Origin: Demequinaceae bacterium UBA4004
GTDB lineage: Bacteria > Actinomycetota > Actinomycetes > Actinomycetales > Demequinaceae
NCBI GenBank assembly: GCA_002384765.1
Contig: DGBM01000204.1
Coordinates: forward strand, 1,620-12,314
Reading direction: 5' to 3'
Length of the DNA stretch: 10,695 nucleotides
Shown: piece by piece, positions 1 to 7,389 of the stretch
Layout: the number at the start of each line of letters is the position of its first letter
How positions within the stretch are numbered: position 1 is the stretch's first letter
Notes under the pieces: model-generated
Told to the model about the DNA's origin: nothing
Database searches by the model: none
The model's input: only the letters and a program-made list of their open reading frames with translations
Translations under genes and position numbers: made by a program

Positions 1-816
1 GACGCGTTCACCCCCAAGATCGGCTACCCGGAGAAGTGGCGCGACTATTCGGCGTTGGTAGCCACCGCCGACGACCTCGTGGGCAATGTGCGGGCGTCGT
101 CGCGATTCGATCACGAGTGGGAATGGTCCAAGGTGGGCCAGCCGGTAGACCGCACCGAGTGGCTCATGACTCCCCAGACCGTCAACGCTTACTACCTGCA
201 GACGGCCAACGAGATCGTCTTCCCCGCGGCTATCCTGCAGCCGCCGTTCTTCAACCCGGACGCCGATGCAGCCGTCAACTTCGGGGGCATCGGCGCCGTC
301 ATCGGCCACGAGATCGGCCACGGCTTCGACGATCAAGGTTCCAAGTACGACGGCACCGGCCGGCTCGACAATTGGTGGACGGAGGCGGACCGCGAGGCGT
401 TCACCGAACGCGCCAAGGTGCTGATCGACCAGTACGACGGCTACTCCCCCGCCCAATTGGGTGACGAGCACACCGTCAATGGCGCGCTGACCGTGGGCGA
501 AAACATCGGCGACCTGGCGGGCGTCGAAATCGGGCTGAAGGCCCTCAAGATCGCGGCAGGTCAACCCCTTGAGGAGCTCCCCCTCATCGATGGCCTCACC
601 GCGGTGCAGCGCTATTTCATCGCGTATGCCCTCACGGAGCGCACCAAGCGCCGAGACGAGGCACTCATCACCCAGATCAACACCGACCCGCACTCGCCGG
701 AAGAGTTTCGGATCAACGGCGTGGTGCGCAACATGGACGCCTGGTACACCGCATTTGGCGTGGGAGAGGACGACGCTCTGTGGCTTGAGCCCGAACGCCG
801 GGTTCGCATCTGGTAA
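1..816 (+). CDS. M13 family zinc metallopeptidase (neprilysin/PepO-like), C-terminal part; 5' end outside window
   Basis: The first 271 readable codons are the catalytic C-terminal portion of an M13 (gluzincin) peptidase, a family that cleaves peptides of limited size. Frame 1 is open from base 1, so the true start lies before the window; the TTG at 55 is internal, because family-typical sequence (KIGYPEKWRDYSAL) precedes it. Visible landmarks are the substrate-binding VNAYY motif (181-195), the zinc motif HEIGH (307-321), the third zinc ligand in GENIGD (Glu at 499-501, Asp at 511-513), and the C-terminal HSPEEFRINGVVRN block with the conserved His (691-693) and Arg (709-711). The protein ends in RVRIW, a normal family terminus, so the 3' end is intact. 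Full-length M13 proteins are about 630-700 residues, so roughly 60% is missing to the left. Whether it carries a signal peptide cannot be seen. It converges on the SGNH hydrolase gene with a single base between stop codons. Confidence 0.96.
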   Translation, partial: DAFTPKIGYPEKWRDYSALVATADDLVGNVRASSRFDHEWEWSKVGQPVDRTEWLMTPQTVNAYYLQTANEIVFPAAILQPPFFNPDADAAVNFGGIGAVIGHEIGHGFDDQGSKYDGTGRLDNWWTEADREAFTERAKVLIDQYDGYSPAQLGDEHTVNGALTVGENIGDLAGVEIGLKALKIAAGQPLEELPLIDGLTAVQRYFIAYALTERTKRRDEALITQINTDPHSPEEFRINGVVRNMDAWYTAFGVGEDDALWLEPERRVRIW

Positions 817-817
817 T

Positions 818-3091
818 TCAACCTGCCGCGTAAGGTAGCGCCCCGAAGTCCGTGGACAGTTTGCGCAGGGCGTGCTCGCGACGCACCAGTTCACGGGGTC
901 GGCCGCGACCCTCGTCGCCTTGCCGGGTGACCCGCCGCACTCGGCCGCCCGATGAGGTGACGACGCGCTCGTCCGCGTACAGCGGCACCATCGTCAGCGC
1001 CGCGAGCAGGCGACCCTTGTCGCTTGGGGCACCCCCCGCGTCGGGCGCATCCGTGCCGGCGCTGTCCGCAAGGCGCACGGCGGGCACGGCGGGCACGGGA
1101 GTTCCTTGAGCGTCGGGACCTGCCAGCGCGGCGAGATCCGGACGGCACCCGCGGCGGCCCGACTGACTGTGCGCCGCACCGCCAGCGTCGGACGTGATGC
1201 ACGGCGTGGGGGAATCCACCACCCGCGGCGTGGCGACCACCCACGCTGATGCCACCGAGGCCGAGCCTCCCGGCACCGCCACGCGCACGCTCACCCACCC
1301 CTGCACCACCTGGCCTGAATCGACTCGCACGTGGGGACCGTCCGCTTCGGTTTCGAAGACGCCATCCCCGTTGAGGTCCCATGCGTAGGTGAGGTCCCCG
1401 GGTCCGTACGAACCCTGAGCGTTGAGCAGGAGTCGCGTCCCCTCCGTCACGTAAGGACCACCCGCCCATGCGTGCGGCGCCGTTCCCACGTCTTTCAGCG
1501 CCTCAGTCAGTTGCGCCTGCGTCGCGTCTACCGCTCGAGCGTCCACCGAGACGGCATGCCCCTGTTGACTGCCGCTCCACACCGGCGCCCGGTCGACCAT
1601 GCTCAGCGCCGTGTCGCCAACAAAGACCGACTGAGCGGTCGCGTTCCACCTGGCTTGGAGGTGAACTGAGTTCGCCGGAACCCACGGCGATTCCGCTGTG
1701 GCGCTGAGGGCAGTGAGCGCGTCGGCAGGATCGGCGGCCCGAACGATCACGCGCCGTTCGAAGTGAATGCCGTCGCCCGCAACACGTTGCTCCACCACCG
1801 CCACCTGAGCGCCTGCCCACAGGCCGGGTTCCGCGAGCGCAGATCGCACCGCGGACCTGGACTGGGGGTCCGCGTCGATCACGAGTGCAAGATCGCGCGC
1901 AACCCCGTTGTTGTCGTTCGCCCCGAAGTCTCCAAAGCTCGCGGCGTAGGTGGCGATCCGCTGTTGACCCTCCGGCTTGAGGTGATACCACTCGTCGCGG
2001 ACCGTGGTCTCCAGGAACTCGTACATCCACCGATCCGGGTTTGCCACCCCGGGGCGAGCATCCGGTTCGTGTCCGCGGAACAGCTGCGGCACGTCATCCA
2101 TCAGCGTCACAAAGCCTTCACCAAAGCGGGCGTTGGCCCGATCCACCGCCTCGCGCTGCGCCTCAAGCCCCTCGTGGTTCAACGCGGCCAGCTCTTCCGC
2201 GACCGGGTAGATGCTGACGCCGGACGCCCCCACTGATGTCATGCGGAGATCGTTGCTCACTTCGAGTCCGGGGTACGCCGCGTAGCCCACCTTGGCATGC
2301 CCCTGCGTGGTGCGGTTGATGTCCCCGAACACCGTGAGCAGGTCACCTGCGAACTCGTCCTTCACGTAGGCACGGGCCGCGGCAATCGTCTGTTCGCACC
2401 CGCTGGCACTTGCCATGATGAGGCACTCGCGGGCGATGTCGGGAAAGTGCACATCGTTGCCGCCCACCGTCATCAGCACCAGGTCAACGTCGCGGTTAAG
2501 CGAGGCCAATTGCGCTGGCAGCCACCGGTCGCACGCCACCGACACGTGTGCCACACCATCCGCCTGCGCGACCCGCTGCACCGATGACACGAAGTACTCC
2601 TCGCTCGCCGGCGCAGAGGTGCAACGCGGGTTCGTGGCTGCCCAGTCGACATAGAACTGGTCGTCTCGCGGCGCATCGGCCGGTTCGGGTTCGGGGTATG
2701 CGATCACCCGGGTGTCATTCATGCGGCGGTCGTTCACGATCGCGTCCGTGGTGGCCGCCGAGCAGGCACGGTTCAGCAGGGTGATCGCATAGCCGTTGCT
2801 TTCCATGATGCGGGCGTACTGCTCGCCCCAAGTGTTGGTGCTTCGCATGCACCGTTCCGGCCCGTAGTAGGCGGGCTCACCGGCGTCGTCACGCGCGCCA
2901 TTTCCCGCAGTGTAGGAGTCTCCCATGAGGAGCACGGTCAGGGGCTTTACGTCGCCAGGAGCCGTCGCAACGCTCACCGCGCGGGCCGCTTCGGCATGTT
3001 CGGGGGCACCAAAAGTCGCGGCGGATGAACCGCCCAAAATGCCGAACACCGCCACTACCGCAGCGCCGCCGACAGCATATGTAGCCCGCAA
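818..3091 (-). CDS. Secreted SGNH/GDSL-type hydrolase with C-terminal PKD domain
   Basis: Predicted 757-residue exported esterase/lipase-like protein. The N-terminus has a short basic start, a hydrophobic stretch (about residues 5-25) and Ala-rich cleavage candidates near 24-37, consistent with a Sec signal peptide. SGNH blocks are in order: GDSYTAGNG with nucleophile Ser59, GGND (210-213, Asn212), and EWYHLKPEGQQ with His370 and an acidic residue three positions before it. A PKD-like beta-sandwich follows at about 541-622, with the hallmark WDLNGDG at 571-577. The last 130 residues are Ala/Pro/Gly-rich, then strongly basic, with Cys631 and Cys649 possibly pairing; no LPXTG motif or terminal membrane helix is seen, so it is probably released or held non-covalently. 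The start is TTG at 3091: an in-frame TAG lies three codons upstream and no earlier start exists. The ribosome site is weak (AGAAAG). The substrate is unknown; carbohydrate esters or lipids are family possibilities. Confidence 0.88.
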   Translation of the reverse strand: MRATYAVGGAAVVAVFGILGGSSAATFGAPEHAEAARAVSVATAPGDVKPLTVLLMGDSYTAGNGARDDAGEPAYYGPERCMRSTNTWGEQYARIMESNGYAITLLNRACSAATTDAIVNDRRMNDTRVIAYPEPEPADAPRDDQFYVDWAATNPRCTSAPASEEYFVSSVQRVAQADGVAHVSVACDRWLPAQLASLNRDVDLVLMTVGGNDVHFPDIARECLIMASASGCEQTIAAARAYVKDEFAGDLLTVFGDINRTTQGHAKVGYAAYPGLEVSNDLRMTSVGASGVSIYPVAEELAALNHEGLEAQREAVDRANARFGEGFVTLMDDVPQLFRGHEPDARPGVANPDRWMYEFLETTVRDEWYHLKPEGQQRIATYAASFGDFGANDNNGVARDLALVIDADPQSRSAVRSALAEPGLWAGAQVAVVEQRVAGDGIHFERRVIVRAADPADALTALSATAESPWVPANSVHLQARWNATAQSVFVGDTALSMVDRAPVWSGSQQGHAVSVDARAVDATQAQLTEALKDVGTAPHAWAGGPYVTEGTRLLLNAQGSYGPGDLTYAWDLNGDGVFETEADGPHVRVDSGQVVQGWVSVRVAVPGGSASVASAWVVATPRVVDSPTPCITSDAGGAAHSQSGRRGCRPDLAALAGPDAQGTPVPAVPAVRLADSAGTDAPDAGGAPSDKGRLLAALTMVPLYADERVVTSSGGRVRRVTRQGDEGRGRPRELVRREHALRKLSTDFGALPYAAG

Positions 3092-3111
3092 CGCTTTCTA
3101 CCCCCGACTCG

Positions 3112-3130
3112 GTGACCCCAAGGGGGTCAC
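3112..3130. promoter_or_regulatory. Perfect 8-bp inverted repeat in front of the SGNH hydrolase gene
   Basis: The sequence GTGACCCC-AAG-GGGGTCAC is a perfect inverted repeat with a 3-base centre, about 20 bases before the TTG start of the SGNH gene. If the TACCGT box at 3135-3140 is the -10, the repeat spans the transcription start. It would then act either as an operator or as a stable hairpin at the very 5' end of the mRNA. There is no T-run on either side, so it is not a typical intrinsic terminator. The role is inferred. Confidence 0.5.
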
Positions 3131-3134
3131 TTCG

Positions 3135-3140
3135 ACGGTA
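3135..3140 (-). promoter_or_regulatory. Candidate -10 element for the SGNH hydrolase gene
   Basis: On the minus strand the hexamer reads TACCGT, matching TANNNT. It would place the transcription start near 3128 and give a leader of about 37 bases. The hexamer 17 bases upstream (TACCGG) is a poor -35, which would suit an activator-dependent promoter. No better candidate was found in the 5' region. This is a prediction by eye. Confidence 0.35.
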
Positions 3141-3164
3141 AGAACATGCCCCCCAAACCGGTAG

Positions 3165-3178
3165 CCCCACTTGTGGGG
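3165..3178. repeat. Short inverted repeat CCCCAC-TT-GTGGGG
   Basis: Perfect 6-bp arms around a TT centre, sitting between the candidate SGNH-gene promoter and the CRP-like palindrome. It could be a second operator or just a GC-rich palindrome; the sequence alone does not decide. Confidence 0.4.
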
Positions 3179-3188
3179 TATTTCTCCT

Positions 3189-3210
3189 ACGTGTGGCACA
3201 TGTCACACGT
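3189..3210. promoter_or_regulatory. CRP/GlxR-like palindromic binding site
   Basis: A 22-base imperfect palindrome has 7-bp perfect outer arms (ACGTGTG/CACACGT). Its core, 3192-3207, reads TGTGGCACATGTCACA, differing at one position from the CRP-family consensus TGTGA-N6-TCACA used by E. coli CRP and by actinobacterial Crp/GlxR regulators. Its centre (3199.5) is about 71.5 bases upstream of the transcription start predicted for the SGNH gene, a spacing used by class I CRP activation. It lies about 160 bases from trmL, so the SGNH gene is the likelier target. The match to a known motif is direct; binding is inferred. Confidence 0.5.
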
Positions 3211-3361
3211 CGGCGTGTCGACCCGTGTCTTGCCTGATACCGGTCACACAGGTTGCCCATACTCGGCGGGTCTTCGATCGTGATCTCTTGCGGTGCACCG
3301 CCACGGCGGGTATCGCGCGCATGCAAGGCATCGGCGCCGCGCCCGTGACACACTGTGGGCC
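3211..3361. other. Rest of the divergent intergenic region before trmL
   Basis: The SGNH-trmL divergent gap covers 3092-3361. Beyond the three palindromes described separately, this part holds scattered CGTGT/ACACG words, including ACACG-TCGG-CGTGT at 3205-3218, and a self-complementary GCGGTGCACCGC at 3290-3301. I find no RNA gene, no convincing small ORF and no strong sigma-A promoter for trmL. The weak CACACT at 3349-3354, seven bases before the GTG, could serve as a -10 for a leaderless trmL transcript. Confidence 0.4.
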
Positions 3362-3844
3362 GTGAAGCCTGTCGTCTCCATGCCATCGATTGCGTTCTTC
3401 GAGCCACGCATCCCCGAGAACACCGGCGCGGCCATCCGGCTGTCCGCGTGCACGGGTGCTCCGCTGCGGCTCATCGAACCCCTCGGGTTCTCGCTCGAAG
3501 AGTCCCGGCTCCGGCGCGCGGGCCTGGACTACCACGACCTCGCGACCGTGACCGTTCACGCCTCGTTCGACGCCCTCTGCGACGCGCTTCCCGACGCCAG
3601 GATCTTCGCCTTCACCGGACAGGCGCACGTGCGTTTCACGGATGTCGAGTACGCGCCGGAAGACGTGCTGCTGTTCGGCCCCGAACCCACCGGCTTGCCT
3701 GACGACGTCCTTGCCCATGCACGCATCACCAAGTCCGTCCGCATCCCGATGCTGCCGCAACGGCGCTCGCTCAACCTGTCGAACTCGGCGGCCATCGCCA
3801 TCTACGAGGCCGCGCGGCAGCTGGGCTTCACGGGGCAGGTCTAG
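3362..3844 (+). CDS. trmL: tRNA (cytidine/uridine-34 2'-O)-methyltransferase, SpoU/TrmH family
   Basis: Predicted 160-residue SPOUT methyltransferase that transfers a methyl group from S-adenosylmethionine to the 2'-OH of wobble base 34 in tRNA-Leu isoacceptors. It is a single-domain protein of TrmL size (E. coli TrmL is 157 residues) with no N-terminal RNA-binding extension, which separates it from the longer TrmH and RlmB relatives. Motif 1 is PENTGAAIRL with conserved Asn20 and Arg26; motif 2 is FGPEPTGLP (105-113); motif 3 is RIPMLPQRRSLNLSNSAA (127-144), forming the trefoil-knot cofactor pocket. The start is taken as GTG 3362; ATG 3380 would remove six residues and is nearly as plausible, and neither has a strong ribosome site. 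The open frame back to 3293 adds non-conserved, Arg/His-rich sequence and is not used. It converges on the ABC exporter gene with six bases between stops. Confidence 0.93.
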   Translation: MKPVVSMPSIAFFEPRIPENTGAAIRLSACTGAPLRLIEPLGFSLEESRLRRAGLDYHDLATVTVHASFDALCDALPDARIFAFTGQAHVRFTDVEYAPEDVLLFGPEPTGLPDDVLAHARITKSVRIPMLPQRRSLNLSNSAAIAIYEAARQLGFTGQV

Positions 3845-3850
3845 CGCGCG

Positions 3851-5764
3851 TCAATCGAGTTGTTGTGCGGCCAACCTGGCATAGAGGCCCCCCGCCGCAA
3901 TCAGTGCCCCATGCGTGCCCGATTCGACAATGCGTCCGCCGTCAACCACGTGGATCACGTCGGCGTCGGCCACGGTCGACAGCCGATGCGCGACCACCAG
4001 CGTGGTGCGGCCCTTCGCGGCCCGATCGAGCGCCACCTGCACCACCCGCTCGCTCACGGTGTCGAGCGCGCTCGTCGCCTCGTCGAGCAGCAGCACCGGA
4101 GGGTCCTTGAGCAGCACCCGCGCGATCGCGATACGCTGCTTCTCACCGCCGGACAGACGATACCCTCGCTCCCCCACCACCGTGTCATAGCCATCCTCGA
4201 ACTCTTGGATCGCATCGTGAATGTTTGCGGCCCGGCACGCCCACTGCAACTCTTCGTCGGTCGCATCGGGCCTGGCATAGCGTAGATTTTCGGCGATCGT
4301 CGCATGGAAGAGATACGTCTCTTGGGTGACCACGCCCACATGCTCGACCACCGATTCGGAGGCGAGTTCGCGGACATCCGCGCCCGCGAAGAACACCGCA
4401 CCGGACGATGCCTCGTGCAACCTCGCCGCGAGGTACACGATCGTGGTCTTGCCCGCGCCCGACGGCCCGACGAAGGCGTGACTTTCGCCCGGCCGCGCCG
4501 AGAACGAGACCCCGTCGAGCGTCGGCCGGGAGTCGTCCTTCGCGTCGGGATAGCGGAAGCTCACCTCGCGAAACTCGATGGCACCGAGCGGGCCGGGCGC
4601 GTCGGCGACGGGGTGCGCATCGGGCCGATCCGCGATGGCCGGGGCGAGGTCCAGATACTCGAAGATGCGGGCGAACAGGGCGCGCGAGGTCTGCACCTCG
4701 AGCGCGACGCGCATGAGCGCCATGAGCGGGAACAGCAACCGGGCCTGGATGGTCGTGAAAGCCACAATGGTACCCGCGGTGATCGCCCCGCCCCCCGCCT
4801 GGCCGTTGCGTGCCAGCAGCCATCCGGACGCCAGGTAGATGACGGCCGGCACCGACGACATGATGACCGTCACGAGCCCAAAGAACCACTGACCGCTCAT
4901 GGCCTGCTGGACCTGCAGGCGGATGAGCGTGCGATTCTCGGCGGCGTAGCGCTCGGACTCGAATGCGCGCCTGTTGTAGACCTTGCTCAGCAGGATTCCG
5001 CTGACCGACAGCGTCTCTTGCGTGATGGCCGTCATCTCCGACAGGGACTCTTGAGTCTTGGCGGCGATGCGCTGACGCACCAGCCCCACGCGCCGTTGCG
5101 CCACGACCAGCGCCGGCATCAGCATGACCGCCAGCAGCGTGAGTCTCCAGTCGAGCACAATCATCGCGACGAGCGACGCGATGACGGTGGCGGTGTTGCC
5201 CACGATGCTCGACACGAAGGTGGTCAGCACCCCCGCGACGCCGCCCACGTCGTTCTGCAGGCGGGACTGGATGACGCCCGTCTTGGTGCGTGTGAAGAAT
5301 GCGAGCTCCATGCGTTGCAGACGGTCGAACAGGGTGACCCGCAAGTCCCCCGTCACGCGGTTGCCCACGGTGGACGTCACCCAGGTTTGCCACACGCTCA
5401 GCCCGGCCGATGCGATGAAGATCGCCACCATCACCGCGACCAATTCGGTCAGCAGTCCGAGCTGGGGGGGCGCGACGCCGCCCTGTCCGTCGGAGGGGAA
5501 AAGCCCGTGGTCGAAGATCCGCTGCACGATGAGCGGCGGGATCACCGTGGCCGCCGACGTGGCGAGCACGAGGACGGCGGTGAGGACCAGTTGCGACCGG
5601 TACGGAACGAACAGGGCGCCGACGCGTCGCCACAGGTGCTCAACGGCGGGGGCCGCTGCGTTCTCCGCGCGGAGGTCCTCCGGGTCACGACTGCCGGTGA
5701 GGCCGCGGCCGCGCACGGGGCCGCCAAGGGCGGCGCGGCGAGAGCCCGTGGGCGGGTGGGACAT
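3851..5764 (-). CDS. ABC half-transporter, fused membrane and ATPase domains (MsbA/MdlB-like exporter)
   Basis: Predicted 637-residue type IV ABC exporter subunit, expected to form a homo- or heterodimer. After a hydrophilic leader of about 45 residues come six membrane spans (about 57-80, 105-127, 183-203, 206-224, 295-318, 328-350). The ATPase domain starts near 395: Walker A GPSGAGKTT (433-441), Q-loop Gln481 in VVTQETYLF, signature LSGGEKQR (537-544), Walker B VLLLDEATS with Asp561 and catalytic Glu562, and H-loop His593 in VVAHRLSTV. All catalytic residues are canonical, so it is not a degenerate subunit. The substrate cannot be read from sequence; lipids, drugs or peptides are possible. 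The start is ATG 5764: a TAGGCT -10 box ends only one base before the alternative TTG 5770, which makes that TTG unlikely. The DHA3 MFS gene lies upstream on the same strand, 157 bases away, but the ABC gene seems to have its own promoter. Confidence 0.95.
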   Translation of the reverse strand: MSHPPTGSRRAALGGPVRGRGLTGSRDPEDLRAENAAAPAVEHLWRRVGALFVPYRSQLVLTAVLVLATSAATVIPPLIVQRIFDHGLFPSDGQGGVAPPQLGLLTELVAVMVAIFIASAGLSVWQTWVTSTVGNRVTGDLRVTLFDRLQRMELAFFTRTKTGVIQSRLQNDVGGVAGVLTTFVSSIVGNTATVIASLVAMIVLDWRLTLLAVMLMPALVVAQRRVGLVRQRIAAKTQESLSEMTAITQETLSVSGILLSKVYNRRAFESERYAAENRTLIRLQVQQAMSGQWFFGLVTVIMSSVPAVIYLASGWLLARNGQAGGGAITAGTIVAFTTIQARLLFPLMALMRVALEVQTSRALFARIFEYLDLAPAIADRPDAHPVADAPGPLGAIEFREVSFRYPDAKDDSRPTLDGVSFSARPGESHAFVGPSGAGKTTIVYLAARLHEASSGAVFFAGADVRELASESVVEHVGVVTQETYLFHATIAENLRYARPDATDEELQWACRAANIHDAIQEFEDGYDTVVGERGYRLSGGEKQRIAIARVLLKDPPVLLLDEATSALDTVSERVVQVALDRAAKGRTTLVVAHRLSTVADADVIHVVDGGRIVESGTHGALIAAGGLYARLAAQQLD

Positions 5765-5771
5765 GGGCAAC

Positions 5772-5777
5772 AGCCTA
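5772..5777 (-). promoter_or_regulatory. -10 box TAGGCT of a probable leaderless transcript for the ABC exporter
   Basis: On the minus strand TAGGCT is followed by seven bases and then ATG 5764. No purine-rich ribosome site lies in between. This geometry is that of leaderless genes in actinobacteria, where the start codon lies at or close to the transcription start. It also settles the choice of ATG 5764 over TTG 5770. Confidence 0.5.
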
Positions 5778-5921
5778 GGTGCGAGCTTTCCCGCTCACGA
5801 GCTCGATTCGCCGCGGGCGTAGCGCGAGGGTGCGGCCATCCGCGCCGCGACGCGGTGTTGCGGCGAGTCGCCCTGCCCCTCACCTAGCATCCAAGCCAGG
5901 CGCGCGGTCTTGGTGGCGTAG

Positions 5922-7298
5922 CTACGGCGTCGGCTGACGCGCGTCGTATTGCCTGAAGGACCGCTGCGCGCGGGTGATGACGGCAATCAGCGCCATAATC
6001 GCGAGGCCGCCAAACAGCGGTGGGCTCCACAGCGCCAGCGCGGTCGCGAGCAACCCGACATACATGTCGCCGATGCGCGGACCGCCCGTCACGACCACGA
6101 TGAACACGCCCTGCAGCCGTCCACGCATCTCGTCGGGAGCGGCCTGAATGATCATCGACTGGCGGAAGATCGCGCTGGCCTCGTCCGAGGCGCCCATGCC
6201 CGCGAGCGCCAATCCCAAGAGGATCAGCGCCGCCCAGTGGATGCCGTCCCACCCGGGTGCCGCCACGTGATCGCTCGCGCTCATGACGAGCGTCACCACG
6301 CCGAAGAAGGCCACGAAGCCGCCAAACACCGTGATCGCCCTCGCGATCGCAATGCCGTGCCGGTGCACGCGCGCCACCGGCCCCGAGAACAGGCTGGTGA
6401 GAATCGTGCCGGCCGCGCCGGCCGCGGTCAGCGCGCCCACCGTGAGCGAGCCGCCTCCCACCACCGTCGCGCCCAGCGCGGGAAACAGCACGTAGGGCCG
6501 CCCAAACGTCATCGCGACGATGTCCACGATGAAGCTCATGCGGATGTTCGGCGCGCGCGTGAGGAACTGGAGCCCCTCGCGCAACACGCTCCACCCTGCC
6601 TGGATGCGCTCCCCCGCCCGCGGCAACGACGGGAGCATCCAGATGCCCAGGAACCCCGCCGTGAACAGCACCGCATCGGCCGCGAAGGTCCACGGCAGGC
6701 CCACCGTCGCGGCCAGCACCCCCGCAAACGCGGGCCCGATGGTGAGCATCGCCCCAAACGAGATGCCATTGAGGGCGGTCGCACGGGAGATCATGTCCGC
6801 CGGAACGATGCGCCCCACGACGGCGCCATTGGTGGCGGAGCGAATCGTGGCGGCGACTGCAGTGACCGTGGTCGCGAGGTAGAACGGCCACAGCGGCGCG
6901 TGACTCCCGTCGCGGCCGAGGATCGCCTCCCAGGTGGACAGCGCCAGCAACGAAAGGGTGCTCGCCCACCCGGTGAGGGAACTGACTATCAACACGCGCC
7001 TGCGATCGAAGACGTCCGCGATCATGCCTCCCCACAGGCCAGCCACGATCATCGGCACTAGCGCGATCCCGCCCACCAGCCCCACGGCGAAGGTGGACCG
7101 CGTCATGGCATAGATCTGCAGGCCCACGGCCACGATCGACATCTGTGCGCCGATGCCCGAGATCAGGCTGCCGATCCACAGGCGCGCAAAGACGCGGTTG
7201 GTGCGTAGCGGCGCGAGGTCGACGAGGCGGCGATGCTTGACGGGCGTGGGCGCCGCCAGGGGGTCCGACTCCGGGTGAGTCGGGTCGGGGATGGTCAC
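5922..7298 (-). CDS. MFS exporter, DHA3 family (EntS-like)
   Basis: Predicted 458-residue, 12-helix Major Facilitator protein, resembling EntS, the enterobactin exporter of enteric bacteria. Support includes the LAPLRTNRVFARLWIGSLIS opening, VAVGLQIYAMTRSTFAVGL in helices 1-2, the loop 2-3 signature GGMIADVFDRRRVLI (about residues 89-103), and a second such loop, DEMRGRLQGVF, in the C-terminal half. A hydrophilic 30-residue N-terminus precedes helix 1. Homologues export siderophores, macrolides or other drugs; no siderophore biosynthesis gene is visible here, so the substrate is open. The start is GTG 7298, backed by a TATCCT box six bases upstream. It is divergent from the spermidine-synthase-like gene (101-base gap), and the ABC exporter gene follows downstream on the same strand. 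Confidence 0.92.
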   Translation of the reverse strand: MTIPDPTHPESDPLAAPTPVKHRRLVDLAPLRTNRVFARLWIGSLISGIGAQMSIVAVGLQIYAMTRSTFAVGLVGGIALVPMIVAGLWGGMIADVFDRRRVLIVSSLTGWASTLSLLALSTWEAILGRDGSHAPLWPFYLATTVTAVAATIRSATNGAVVGRIVPADMISRATALNGISFGAMLTIGPAFAGVLAATVGLPWTFAADAVLFTAGFLGIWMLPSLPRAGERIQAGWSVLREGLQFLTRAPNIRMSFIVDIVAMTFGRPYVLFPALGATVVGGGSLTVGALTAAGAAGTILTSLFSGPVARVHRHGIAIARAITVFGGFVAFFGVVTLVMSASDHVAAPGWDGIHWAALILLGLALAGMGASDEASAIFRQSMIIQAAPDEMRGRLQGVFIVVVTGGPRIGDMYVGLLATALALWSPPLFGGLAIMALIAVITRAQRSFRQYDARQPTP

Positions 7299-7304
7299 GG
7301 GGAG

Positions 7305-7310
7305 AGGATA
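7305..7310 (-). promoter_or_regulatory. -10 box TATCCT of a probable leaderless transcript for the DHA3 exporter
   Basis: The minus strand reads TATCCT, six bases, GTG 7298, with no Shine-Dalgarno sequence in the six bases. It is the best -10 match in the window and fixes the GTG start. No good -35 is seen at 16-18 bases. Confidence 0.55.
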
Positions 7311-7351
7311 CGGCCAGTGGGCCCCGATCCTGGTGCCAACGGCCCTGCCGC

Positions 7352-7357
7352 TAAGGT
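7352..7357 (+). promoter_or_regulatory. Candidate -10 element TAAGGT for the spermidine-synthase-like gene
   Basis: TAAGGT matches TANNNT and would give a leader of about 35 bases before ATG 7400, which carries a ribosome site. The -35 region is not recognisable. Offered as a candidate only. Confidence 0.35.
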
Positions 7358-7389
7358 TGGGTCCGGCGAGCAGACCCGTTCGCCCCGTC

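Noticed and set aside
36..464. Second plus-strand frame overlapping the M13 peptidase
   Set aside because: Arg-rich out-of-frame translation of a gene with clear HEIGH and ENIGD zinc motifs.
3112..3130. Inverted repeat as an intrinsic terminator
   Set aside because: No T-run follows on either strand, and it lies between divergent gene starts where no transcript needs to end.
3293..3361. Longer N-terminus for trmL
   Set aside because: It would add 23 Arg/His-rich residues before a protein that already matches TrmL in length and first motif.
4304..5887. Long plus-strand open frame (527 codons) opposite the ABC exporter
   Set aside because: It is the antisense shadow of a gene with all canonical ABC motifs. 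Its product is His/Arg/Asp-rich without any recognisable domain, as expected from GC-rich codon bias.
5927..5940. GCGTC-GGCT-GACGC hairpin at the end of the DHA3 gene
   Set aside because: It lies inside the coding sequence before the stop, has short arms and no T-run; likely chance in GC-rich DNA.
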